This document shows positions 52,877-64,000 of a stretch of DNA of 64,000 nt, piece after piece. Origin of the DNA: Anthonomus grandis grandis (lineage: Eukaryota > Arthropoda > Insecta > Coleoptera > Curculionidae); assembly GCF_022605725.1 (NCBI RefSeq), contig NC_065556.1, positions 8,680,001 to 8,744,000 on the forward strand, given 5' to 3'. The translations under genes and the position numbers were made by a program. Within the stretch, counting starts at the first letter, position 1; each line of letters starts with the position of its first letter. The notes below the pieces were generated by a model that saw nothing but the letters and a program-made list of their open reading frames with translations, was not told the origin of the DNA and made no database searches.

Positions 52877-53260
52877 ATTAATTTTAAAATTAATTTGAAT
52901 AATAGATCACCGTAATTGAGTGAGATACGACTATTCTTTTTAAACACAATACATTAGAAAATGTTAAAAAAGTATTTAGGGTTAAACAAATTATATCTAA
53001 AAATTAAATTGAAATCATATCGGAACAATAGCTATAGGTAATAGTAATCGATTTTCTTTATCCTGGTAATGTCCAAAACATAAAAAGGATCATTTGGGTC
53101 ATCTTGTATAACCTAAATATTAATTTTAAATAAATTTGAATAATAGATAACCGTAATTGAGTGAGATATGACTTTTTTCATTAAATTCAATATATTAAAA
53201 TATTTTTAAAAATCATTTAGGGTTAATGAAATTATATAAAATAAAAGGATCATTTGGGTC

Positions 53261-54130
53261 ATCTTGTATAACTTAAACATTAATTTTAAAATAAATTTGA
53301 ATAACGGATAACCGTAATTAAGTGAGATATGACTATTTTTTTTAAAAACAATACATCAAAATATTTAAAAAAATCATTTAGGGTTAATCAAATTATATCT
53401 AAAAATTAAATCGGAACAATCGTTAACGCTATTATTTATTATATTTTCTTAATTCTGGTTGTGTTCAAACCGTAAAAAATATCATTTGGCTATCTTGTAT
53501 ATGCGAAATAGTATATGTAAATTAAATTCGAATAATCGATAACAGTAATAGAGTGAGATATAATTATTTTTTTAAAAAACAATTTATAAGAAAATTTAAA
53601 AAAATAATTTACAGTACATTAATTGAACTTTAAAAATTAAATTGGAATCAAATCGGACAATGCTATAATGGTTAATTGTTCTATTTTCTTAACCCTGGTG
53701 ATGCCCAAAACTTTTTTAAGTACTTTTTAGTATCATTTGGGTCATCTTGTATAACCTGAATATTAATTTTAAAATAAATTTAAATAATAGATAACCGTAA
53801 TTGAGTAAGATACGACTATTCTTTTTAAACACAATACATTAAAATATTTTTAAACATAATTTAAGGTTAATCCAATTATATCTAAAAATTAAATTAAAAT
53901 TAAATCGGAACAATCGTTAACGCTAAGAGTTATTATATTTTCTTAATTCTGGTTGTGTTCAAACCGTAAAGAATATCATTTGGCTATCTTGTATATGCGA
54001 AATAGTAAATTTAAATCATATTCGAATAATAGATAACAGTAATAGACTGAGATATATTTATTTTTTTTTAAAAACAATTCATAAGAAAAATTTTAAAAAT
54101 AATTTACAGTAAATCAAATGAACTTCAAAA
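53261..54130 (+). repeat. 870-bp dispersed duplication, copy 1
   Basis: Matches 55,748-56,616 at an offset of 2,487. Both carry AATAACGGATAACCG and the odd insertion CTTTTTTAAGTACTTTTTAG (53,711 and 56,198), containing the palindrome AAGTACTT. The insertion looks like an inverted piece of the ordinary CTTAAAAAGTATC box. Confidence 0.82.
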
Positions 54131-54909
54131 ATGAAATTGGAATCAAATCGGACATTGCTATAATGATTAATTGTTCTATTTTCTTAACCCTGGTTATGTC
54201 CAAAACATGAAAAGGATCATTTGAGTCATCTTGTATAACCTAAATAATAATTTTAAATTATATTTGAATAATAGATAATCGTAATTGAGTGAGATATGAC
54301 TTTCTTCTTTAAACAAAATACATCAAAATATTTTTAAAAATCATTTAGGGTTAATCAAATTATATCTAAAAATTAATTTAAAATTAAATCGGAACAATCG
54401 TTAACGCTATTAGTTATTATATTTTTTCAGTTCTGGTTGTGTTCAGACCGTAAAAAACATCATTTGGCTATCTTGTATATGCGAAATAGTAAATGTAAAT
54501 TATATTTGAATAATAAATAACAGTAAAAGAGTGAGATATGAAAATTTTTTTAAAAAACAATTCATAAGAAAAATTTTAAAAATAATTTACAGTACATCAA
54601 ATAAACTTCAAAAATTAAATTGGAATCAAATCGGACAATGCTATAATAATTAATTGTTCTATTTTCTTAACCCTGGTTATGTCCAAAATTTAAAAAGGAC
54701 CATTTGGGTCATCTTGTATAACTTAAATATTAATTGTAAAATAAATTTGAATAATAGATAACCGTAATTGAGTGAGATACGACTATTCTTTTTAAACACA
54801 ATACATTAAAAAATGTTAAAAAATTATTTAAGGTTAAACAAATTATATCTAAAAATTAAAATGAAATCATATCGGAACAATAGCTATAGGTAATAGTAAT
54901 CGATTTTAA

Positions 54910-54932
54910 TTACTGTAAATAATTTACAGTAA
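54910..54932. repeat. Perfect 11-bp inverted repeat at C/A junction
   Basis: TTACTGTAAAT and ATTTACAGTAA surround a single A. The sequence jumps from a type C start (TAGTAATCGATTTT) into the end of a type A monomer, and the palindrome sits exactly on that join. Confidence 0.88.
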
Positions 54933-55747
54933 ATCAAATGAACTTCAAATATTAAATTGGAATCATATCGGACAATGCTATAATGATTAATTGTTCTATT
55001 TTCTTAACCCTGGATATGTCCAAAATTTAAAAAGGATCATTTGAGTCATCTTCTATAACCTAAATATTAATTTTAAAATTAATTTGAATAATAGATAACC
55101 GTAATTGAGTGAGATATGACTATTTCTTTAAAACACAATACATTGAAAAATTTGAATAATTATTTAGGGTTAAGCAAATTATATCTAAAAATTAAATTGA
55201 AATCATATCGGACAATGCTATAATGATTAATTGTTCTATTTTCTTAACCCTGGATATGTCCAAAACATAAAAAGGATCATTTGAGTCAACTTGTATAACC
55301 TAAATATTAATTTTAAAATAAATTTGAATAATAGATAACAGTAATAGAGTGAGATATAACTATTTCTTTTTAAAAACAATTCATAAGAAAAATTTTAAAA
55401 ATAATTTACAGTAAATCAAATGAACTGCAAAAATTAAATTGGAATCAAATCGGACAATGCTATAATGATTAATCGTTCTATTTTATTAATCCTGATTATA
55501 TTCAAAACTTAAAAAGGATCACTTGGGTCATCTTGTATACCTAAATATTAATTTTAAAATAAATTGAGTGAGATATAATTATTTTTTTAAAAAACAATTC
55601 ATAAGAAAAATTTTAAAAATAATTTATAGTAAATCAAATGAACTTCAAAAATTAAATTGGAATCAAATCGGACAATGCTATAATGATTAATTGTTCTATT
55701 TTCTTAACCCTGGTTATGTCCAAAACTTAAAGAGGATCATTTGAGTC

Positions 55748-56616
55748 ATCTTGTATAACTTAAACATTAATTTTAAAATAAATTTGAATAACGGATAACC
55801 GTAATTAAGTGAGATATGACTATTTTTTTTAAAAACAATACATCAAAATATTTAAAAAAATCATTTAGGGTCAATCAAATTATATCTAAAAATTAAATCG
55901 GAACAATCGTTAACGCTATTATTTATTATATTTTCTTAATTCTGGTTGTGTTCAAACCGTAAAAAATATCATTTGGCTATCTTGTATATGCGAAATAGTA
56001 TATGTAAATTAAATTCGAATAATCGATAACAGTAATAGAGTGAGATATGATTATTTTTTTAAAAAACAATTCATAAGAAAATTTTAAAAAATAATTTACA
56101 GTACATTAATTGAACTTTAAAAATTAAATTGGAATCAAATCGGACAATGCCATGATGGTTAATTGTTCTATTTTCTTAACCCTGGTGATGCCCAAAACTT
56201 TTTTAAGTACTTTTTAGTATCATTTGGGTCATCTTGTATAACCTGAATATTAATTTTAAAATAAATTTGAATAATAGATAACCGTAATTAAGTAAGATAC
56301 GACTATTCTTTTTAAACACAATACATTAAAATATTTTTAAACATCATTTAAGGTTAATCCAATTATATCTAAAAATTAAATTAAAATTAAATCGGAACAA
56401 TCGTTAACGCTAAGAGTTATTATATTTTCTTAATTCTGGTTGTGTTCAAACCATAAAGAATATCATTTGGCTATCTTGTATATGCGAAATAGTAAATTTA
56501 AATCATATTCGAATAATAGATAACAGTAATAGACTGAGATATATTTATTTTTTTTAAAAACAATTCATAAGAAAAATTTTAAAAATAATTTACAGTAAAT
56601 CAAATGAACTTCAAAA
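55748..56616 (+). repeat. 870-bp dispersed duplication, copy 2
   Basis: Second copy of 53,261-54,130, separated from it by about 1.6 kb of other monomers. A few base differences are visible, for example GACAATGCCATGATGG near 56,146 versus GACAATGCTATAATGG. Confidence 0.82.
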
Positions 56617-59600
56617 ATTAAATTGGAATCAAATCGGACATTGCTATAATAATTAATTGTTCTATTTTCTTAACCCTGGTTATGTTCAAAATTTAAAAAG
56701 GATCATTTGGGTCATCTTGTATAACTTAAATATTAATTTTAAAATAAATTTGAATAATAGATAACCGTAATTAAGTGAGATATGACTATTTTTTTTAAAA
56801 ACAATACATCAAAATATTTTAAAAAATCATTTAGGGTTAATCAAATTATATCAAAAATTAAATCGGAAAAATCGTTAACGCTATTATTTATTATATTTTC
56901 TTAATTCTGGTTGTGTTCAAACCGTAAAAAATATCATTTGGCTATCCTGTATATGCGAAATAGTAAATTTAAATCATATTCGAATAAAAGATAACAGTAA
57001 TAGAGTGAGATATAATTATTTTTTTAAAAAACAATTCATAAGAAAAATTTTAAAAATAATTTACAGTAAATCAAATGAACTTCAAAAATTAAATTGGAAT
57101 CAAATCGGACATTGCTATAATAATTAATTGTTCTATTTTCTTAACCCTGGTTATGTTCAAAATTTAAAAAGGATCATTTGGGTCATCTTGTATAACTTAA
57201 ATATTAATTTTAAAATAAATTTGAATAATAGATAACCGTAATTAAGTGAGATATGACTATTTTTTTTAAAAACAATACATCAAAATATTTTTAAAAATCA
57301 TTTAGGGTTAATCAAATTATATCTAAAAATTAAGTTAAAATTAAATCGGAACAATCGTTAACGCTATTAGTTATTATATTTTCTTAATTCTGGTTGTGTT
57401 CAAACCGTAAAAAATATCATTTGGCTATCCTGTATATGCGAAATAGTAAATTTAAATCATATTCGAATAAAAGATAACAGTAATAGAGTGAGATATATTT
57501 ATTTTTTTAAAAAACAATTCATAAGAAAAATTTTAAAAATAATTTACAGTAAATCAAATGAACTTCAAAAATTAAATTGAAATCATATCGGACGATGCTA
57601 TAATCATTAATTGTTCTATTTTCTTAACCCTGGTTATGTCCAAAACTTAAAAAGGATCATTTGTGTCATCTTGTATAACCTAAATATTAATTTTAAAATT
57701 AATTTAAATAATAGATAACCGTAATTGAGTGAGATACGACTATTCTTTTTAAACACAATACATTAAAAAATGTTAAAAAATTATTTAGGGTTAAACAAAT
57801 TATATCTAAAAATTAAATTGAAATCATATCGGAACAATAGCTATAGGTAATAGTAATCGATTTTCTTTATCCTGGTTATGTCCAAAACATAAAAAGGTTC
57901 ATTTGAGTCAACTTGTATAACCTAAATAATAATTTTAAATTATATTTGAATAATAGATAACCGTAATTGATTGAGATATAACTTTTTTCTTTAAACACGA
58001 TACATCAAAATATTTTTAAAAATCATTTCGGGTTAATCAAATTATATCTAAAAATTAATTTAAAATTAAATCGGAACAATCGTTAACGCTATTAGTTATT
58101 ATATTTTTTCAGTTCTGGTTGTGTTCAAACCGTAAAAAACATCATTTGGCTATCTTGTATATGCGAAATAGTAAATGTAAATTATATTCGAATAATAAAT
58201 AACAGTAAAAGAGTGAGATATAATAATTTTTTTAAAAATAATTCATAAGAAAAATTTTAAAAATAATTTAGAGTACATCAAATGAACTTCAAAAATTAAA
58301 TTGGAATCAAATCGGACATTGCTATAATGATTAATTGTTCTATTTTCTTAACCCTGGTTATGTCCAAAACTTAAAAAGGATCATTTGAGTCATCTTGTAT
58401 AACCTAAATATTAATTTTAAAACAAATTTGAATAATGGATAACCGTAATTGAGTGAGATATTACTATTTTTTTAAAACATATTACATAAAATTATTTTTA
58501 AAAATTATTTAGGGTTAATCAAATTATATCTAAAAATTAAATTAAAATTAAAACAGAACAATCTTTAACGCTATCGGTTATTATATTTTCTTAATTCTGG
58601 TTGTGTTGAAACCGTAAAAAACATCATTTGGCTACCTTGTATATGCGAAATAGTAAATTTAAATTCTATTCGAACAATAGATAACCGTAATAGAGTGCGA
58701 TATAGTTATTTTTTTAAAAAACAATTCATAAGAAAAATTTTAAAAATAATTTACAGTAAATCAAATGAACTTCAAAAATTAAATTGGAATCAAATCGGAC
58801 ATTGCTATAATAATTAATTGTTCTATTTTCTTAACTCTGGTTATGTTCAAAATTTAAAAAGGATCATTTGGGTCATCTTGTATAACTTAAATATTAATTT
58901 TAAAATAAATTTGAATAATAGATAACCGTAATTAAGTGAGATATGAATATTTTTTTTAAAAACAATACATCAAAATATTTTAAAAAATCATTTAGGGTTA
59001 ATCAAATTATATCAAAAATTAAATCGGAACAATCGTTAACGTTATTATTTATTATATTTTCTTAATTCTGGTTGTGTTCAAACCGTAAAAAATATCATTT
59101 GGCTATCCTGTATATGCGAAATAGTAAATTTAAATCATATTCGAATAAAAGATAACAGTAATAGAGTGAGATATAATTATTTTTTTAAAAAACAATTCAT
59201 AAGAAAAATTTTAAAAATAATTTACAGTAAATCAAATGAACTTCAAAAATTAAATTGGAATCAAATCGGACATTGCTATAAAAATTAATTGTTCTATTTT
59301 CTTAACCCTGGTTATGTTCAAAATTTAAAAAGGATCATTTGGGTCATCTTGTATCACTTAAATATTAATTTTAAAATAAATTTGAATAATAGATAACCGT
59401 AATTAAGTGAGATATGACTATTTTTTTTAAAAACAATACATCAAAATATTTTTAAAAATCATTTAGGTTTAATCAAATTATATCTAAAAATTAATTTAAA
59501 ATTAAATCGGAACAATCGTTAACGCTATTAGTTATTATATTTTCTTAATTCTGGTTGTGTTCAAACCGTAAAGAATATCATTTGGCTATCTTGTATATGC

Positions 59601-59790
59601 GAAATAGTAAATTTAAATCATATTCGAATAATAGATAACAGTAATAGACTGAGATATATTTATTTTTTTAAAAAACAATTCATAAGAAAAATTTTAAAAA
59701 TAATTTACAGTAAATCAAATGAACTTCAAAAATTAAATTGAAATCATATCGGACGATGCTATAATCATTAATTGTTCTATTTTCTTAACC
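56565..59790 (+). repeat. 2,161-bp nine-monomer tandem repeat, ~1.5 copies
   Basis: CGGACATTGCTATAA at 56,635 and 57,106 recurs at 58,796 and 59,267 (the last as TATAAAA), and GACGATGCTATAATC at 57,591 recurs at 59,752; all are offset by 2,161 bp. Nine monomers of 240 bp make the unit. The second copy breaks off near 59,790, where GGATCATTTGTGTC becomes GGAACATTTGGGTC. Confidence 0.85.
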
Positions 59791-62700
59791 CTGGTTATGT
59801 CCAAAATTTAAAAAGGAACATTTGGGTCATCTTGTATAACTTAAACATTAATTTTAAAATAAATTTGAATAATGGATAACCGTAATTAAGTGAGTTATGA
59901 CTATTTTTTTTAAAAACAATACATCAAAATATTTTAAAAAATCATTTAGGGTTAATCAAATTATATCAAAAATTAAATCGGAACAATCGTTAACGCTATT
60001 ATTTATTATATTTTCTTAATTCTGGTTGTGTTCAAACCGTAAAAAATATCATTTGGCTATCTTGTATATGCGAAATAGTAAATGTAAATTAAATTTGAAT
60101 AATAGATAACAGTAATACAGTGAGATATGATTATTTTTTTAAAAAACAATTCATAAGAAAATTTAAAAAAATAATTTACAGTACATCAAATAAACTTCAA
60201 AAATTAAATTGGAATCAAATCGGACAATGCTATAATGATTAATTGTTCTATTTTCTTAATCCTAGTTATGCCCAAAACTTAAAAAGTATCATTTGGGTCA
60301 TCATGTATAACCTAAATATTAATTTTAAAATAAATTTGAATAATAGATAACCGTAATTGAGTTAGATATGACTATTTTTTTTAAACACAATACATTAGAA
60401 TATTTTTAAAAATCATCTAGGGTTAATCAAATTATATCTAAAAACTAAATAAAAATTAAATCGGAACAATCGTTAACGCTATTATTTATTATATTTTCTT
60501 AATTCTGGTTGTTTTCAAACCGTTAAAAATATCATTTGGCTATCCTGTATATGCGAAATAGTAGATTTAAATAATATTCAAATAATAGATAACAGTAATA
60601 GAGTGAGATATAATTATTTTTTTTTTAAAACAATTTATAAGAAAAATTTTAAAAATAATTTACAGTAAATCAAATGAACTTCAAAAATTAAATTGGAATC
60701 AAATCGGACATTGCTATAATAATTAATTGTTCTATTTTCTTAACCCTGGTTATGTCCAAAATTTAAAAAGGATCATTTGGGTCATCTTGTATAACTTAAA
60801 TATTAATTTTAAAATAAATTTAAATAATAGATAACCGTAATTAAGTGAGATATGACTATTTTTTTTAAAACAATACATCAAAATATTTTTAAAAATCATT
60901 TAGGGTTAATCAAATTATATCTAAAAATTAATTTAAAATTAAATCGGAACAATCGTTAACGCTATTAGATATTATAGTTTTTCAGTTCTGGTTGTGTTCA
61001 AACCGTAAAAAACATCGATTGGCTATCTTGTATATGCGAAATAGTAAATGTAAATTATATTCGAATAATAAATAACAGTAAAAGAGTGAGATATAATAAT
61101 TTTTTTTAAAAATAATTCATAAGAAAAATTTTAAAAATAATTTAGAGTACATCAAATGAACTTTAAAAATTAAATTGGAATCAAATCGGACATTGCTATA
61201 ATGATTAATTGTTCTATTTTCTTAACCCTGGTTATGTCCAAAACTTAAAAAGGATCATTTGAGTCATCTTGTATAACCTAAATATTAATTTTAAAATAAA
61301 TTTGAATAATAGATAACCGTAATTGAGTGAGATATTACTATTTTTTTAAAACATAATACATAAAATTATTTTTAAAAATTATTTAGGGTTAATCAAATTA
61401 TATCTAAAAATTAAATCGGAACAATCGTTAACTCTATTATTTATTATATTTTCCTAATTTTGGTTGTATTCAAACAGTAAAAAAACATCATTTGGCTGTC
61501 TTGTATATGCGAAATAGTAAATTTAAATCATATTCGAATAATAGATAACAGTAATAGACTGAGATATAATTGTTTTATTAAAAAACAATTCATAAGAAAA
61601 ATTTTAAAAATAATTTACAGTAAATCAAATGAACTTCAAAAATTAAATTGAAATCATATCGGACAATGCTATACTGATTAATTGTTCTATTTTCTTAACC
61701 CTGGTTATGTCCAAAACTTAAAAAACATCATTTGGCTATCTCGTATATACGAAATAGTAAATGTTAATTATATTCCAATAATAAATAACAGTAATAGAGT
61801 GGGATATAAAATTTTTTTTTAAAAACAATTCATAAGAAAAATTTTAAAAATAATTTAGAGTACATTAAATGAACTTTAAAAATTAAATTGAAATCATATC
61901 GGACAATGCTATAATGATTAATTGTTCTATTTTCTTAACCCTGGATATGTCCAAAACTTAAAAAGGATCATTTGAGTCTTCTTGTATAACCTAAATATTA
62001 ATTTTAAAATTAATTTGAATAATAGATTACCGTAATTGAGTGAGATATGACTATTTTTTGAAAACACAATACATTAAAAAATTTTAAAAAATTATTTAGG
62101 GTTAAACAAATTATATCTAAAAATTAAATTGAAATCATATCGGAACAATAGCTATTGGTAATAGTAATCGATTTTCTTTATCCTGGTTATGTCCAAAACA
62201 TAAAAAGGATCATTTGAGTCATCTTGTATAACCTAAATATTAATTTTAAAATAAATTTGAATAATAGATAGCCGTAATTGAGTAAGATACGACTATTCTT
62301 TTTAAACACAATACATTAAAATATTTTTAAACATCATTTAAGGTTAATCCAATTATATCTAAAAATTTATTTAAAATGAAATCGGAACAATCGTTAACGC
62401 TAAGAGTTATTAAATTTTCTTAATTCTGGTTGTGTTCAAACCATAAAAAACATCAATTGGCTATTTCGTATATGCGAAAGAGTAAATGTAAATTAAATTC
62501 GAATAATAGATAACAGTAATAGAGTGAGAAATAATAATTTTTTTAAAAAACAATTCATAAGAAAAATTTTAAAAATAATTTAGAGTACATCAAATGAGCT
62601 TCAAAAATTAAATCGGAATCAAATCGGACATTTCTATAATGATTAATTGTTGTATTTTCTTAACCCTGGTTATGTCCAAAATTTAAAAAGGAATATTTGG

Positions 62701-64000
62701 GTCATCTTGTATAACTTAAACATTAATTTTAAAATAAATTTGAATAATGGATAACCGTAATTAAGTGAGATATGACTACTTTTTTTAAAAACAATACATC
62801 AAAATGTTTTAAAAAATCATTTAGGGTTAATCAAATTATATCAAAAATTAAATCGGAACAATCGTTAACGCTATTATTTATTATATTTTCTTAATTCTGG
62901 TTGTGTTCAAACCGTAAAAAATATCATTTGGCTATCTTGTATATGCGAAATATTAAATGTAAATTAAATTTGAATAACAGATAACAGTAATAGAGTGAGA
63001 TATGATTATTTTTTTAAAAAACAATTCATAAGAAAATTTAAAAAAATAATTTACAGTACATCAAATAAACTTCAAAAATTAAATTGGAATCAAATCGGAC
63101 AATGCTATAATGATTAATTGTTCTATTTTCTTAACCCTAGTTATGCCCAAAACTTAAAAAGTATCATTTGGGTCATCTTGTATAACCCAAATATTAATTT
63201 TAAAATAAATTTGAATAATAGATAACCGTAATTGAGTTAGATATGACTATTTTTTTTAAACACAATACATTAAAATATTTTTAAAAATCATTTAGGGTTA
63301 ATCAAATTATATCTAAAAACTAAATAAAAATTAAATCGGAACAATCGTTAACGCTATTAGTTATTATATTTTCTTAATTCTGGTTGTGTTCAAACCGTAA
63401 GAAACATCATTTGGCTACCTTGTATATGCGAAATAGTAAATTTAAATTCTATTCGAATAATAGATAACCGTAATAGAGTGCGATATAATTATTTTTTTTT
63501 AAAATAATTCATAAGAAAAATTTAAAAAATAATTTACAGTACATCAAATGAACTTCAAAAATGAAATTGGAATCAAATCGGACATTGCTATAATGATTAA
63601 TTGTTCTATTTTCTTAACCCTGGTTATGTCCAAAACTTAAAAAGGATCCTTTGAGTCAATTTGTATAACCTAAATATTAATTTTAAAATAAATTTTAATA
63701 ATAGATAACCGTAATTGAGTGAGATATTACTATTTTTTTAAAACATAATACATAAAATTATTTTCAAAAATTATTTAGGGTTAATCAAATTATATCTAAA
63801 AATTAAATTAAAATTAAAACGGAACAATCGTTAACGCTATTAGTTATTATATTTTCTTAGTTCTGGTTGTGTTCAAACCGTAAAAAACATCATTTGGCTA
63901 TCTTGTATATGCGAAATAGTAAATGTAAATTATATTCGAATAATAAATAACAGTAAAAGAGTGAGATATAATAATTTTTTCAAAAATAATTCATAAGAAA

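Larger units (their letters stand above)
52877..64000 (+). repeat. Right satellite array, ~240-bp A/B/C monomers
   Basis: Same satellite and orientation as on the left, with no genes. The first monomer enters at ATTAATTTTAAAATTAATTT and is out of phase with the left flank. It contains several broken joins, for example ATTATATAAAATAAAAGGAT at ~53,230 and the C/A hairpin join at 54,910. Segment ~60,880-61,540 repeats part of the superunit (GCTATTAGATATTATAG at 12,989, 24,471 and 60,962). Segment ~62,280-63,260 matches ~7,140-8,100, offset ~55,142. Confidence 0.95.

Noticed and set aside
46742..53000. A 124-bp target-site duplication flanking the element
   Set aside because: The two segments differ at five positions, as neighbouring satellite monomers do, while the LTRs are almost identical; they are ordinary out-of-phase satellite.
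1..64000. TTTAGGGTTA in most B and C monomers as telomeric repeat
   Set aside because: It occurs once per monomer inside a longer conserved box, never as a tandem TTAGG or TTAGGG run.
1..64000. CENP-B box in the satellite
   Set aside because: TTCGAATAATA matches only the first half of the mammalian box; the CGGG half is absent.
1..64000. CRISPR-like array (regular repeats)
   Set aside because: The units are contiguous ~240-bp monomers without unique spacers, next to a eukaryotic retrotransposon.

Overview
The window is a piece of eukaryotic heterochromatin, not a gene-bearing region. About 58 of the 64 kb is one very AT-rich tandem satellite, always in the same orientation. It is interrupted once, at about 46.87-52.88 kb, by a young Ty3/gypsy-type LTR retrotransposon. 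No host gene, tRNA, rRNA, CRISPR array or bacterial-type signal is visible. The gypsy-like element with a leucine-tRNA-type primer site, set in a megasatellite, suggests an arthropod, most likely an insect. That is inference; I cannot name the species.

The satellite is built from ~240-bp monomers of three related subtypes. Type A carries ATCGTTAACGCTA, TTCTGGTTGTGTTCAAACC and TATTCGAATA. Type B carries TCGGACAATGCTATAATGA and CCCTGGTTATGTCCAAA. Type C is a B-like relative carrying AATAGCTATAGGTAATA and TTTATCCTGGTTATG. A and B mostly alternate (dimer ~480 bp), with C inserted at intervals.

Layout: 1-5.24 kb, loosely ordered A/B monomers. 5.25-7.08 kb, three tandem ~628-bp units containing a truncated monomer. 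7.68-19.40 kb, a superunit of ~11.7 kb. 19.40-29.34 kb, its near-identical second copy, shorter by exactly one and seven monomers at two places. 29.3-30.5 kb, rearranged transition. 30.5-40.6 kb, three copies of a clean 3,354-bp, 14-monomer higher-order repeat. 40.6-46.87 kb, an incomplete fourth copy and mixed monomers. 46.87-52.88 kb, a microsatellite-like junction plus the retrotransposon. 52.88-64 kb, satellite again, with an 870-bp dispersed duplication and a 2,161-bp (nine-monomer) partial tandem repeat.

The retrotransposon has a 5' LTR lacking its first ~67 bp, a primer-binding site, gag, protease and RT-RNase H-integrase reading frames in three different frames (two apparent -1 shifts), a polypurine tract and a full ~496-bp 3' LTR. 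The shared 411 bp of the two LTRs differ at one base, so the insertion is recent. All coding frames are uninterrupted. There is no env frame and no chromodomain.

The most interesting material is the nested, multi-scale repeat architecture, the short perfect palindromes at rearrangement breakpoints, the two-step -1 frame layout of the element, and its unusual 5' junction.
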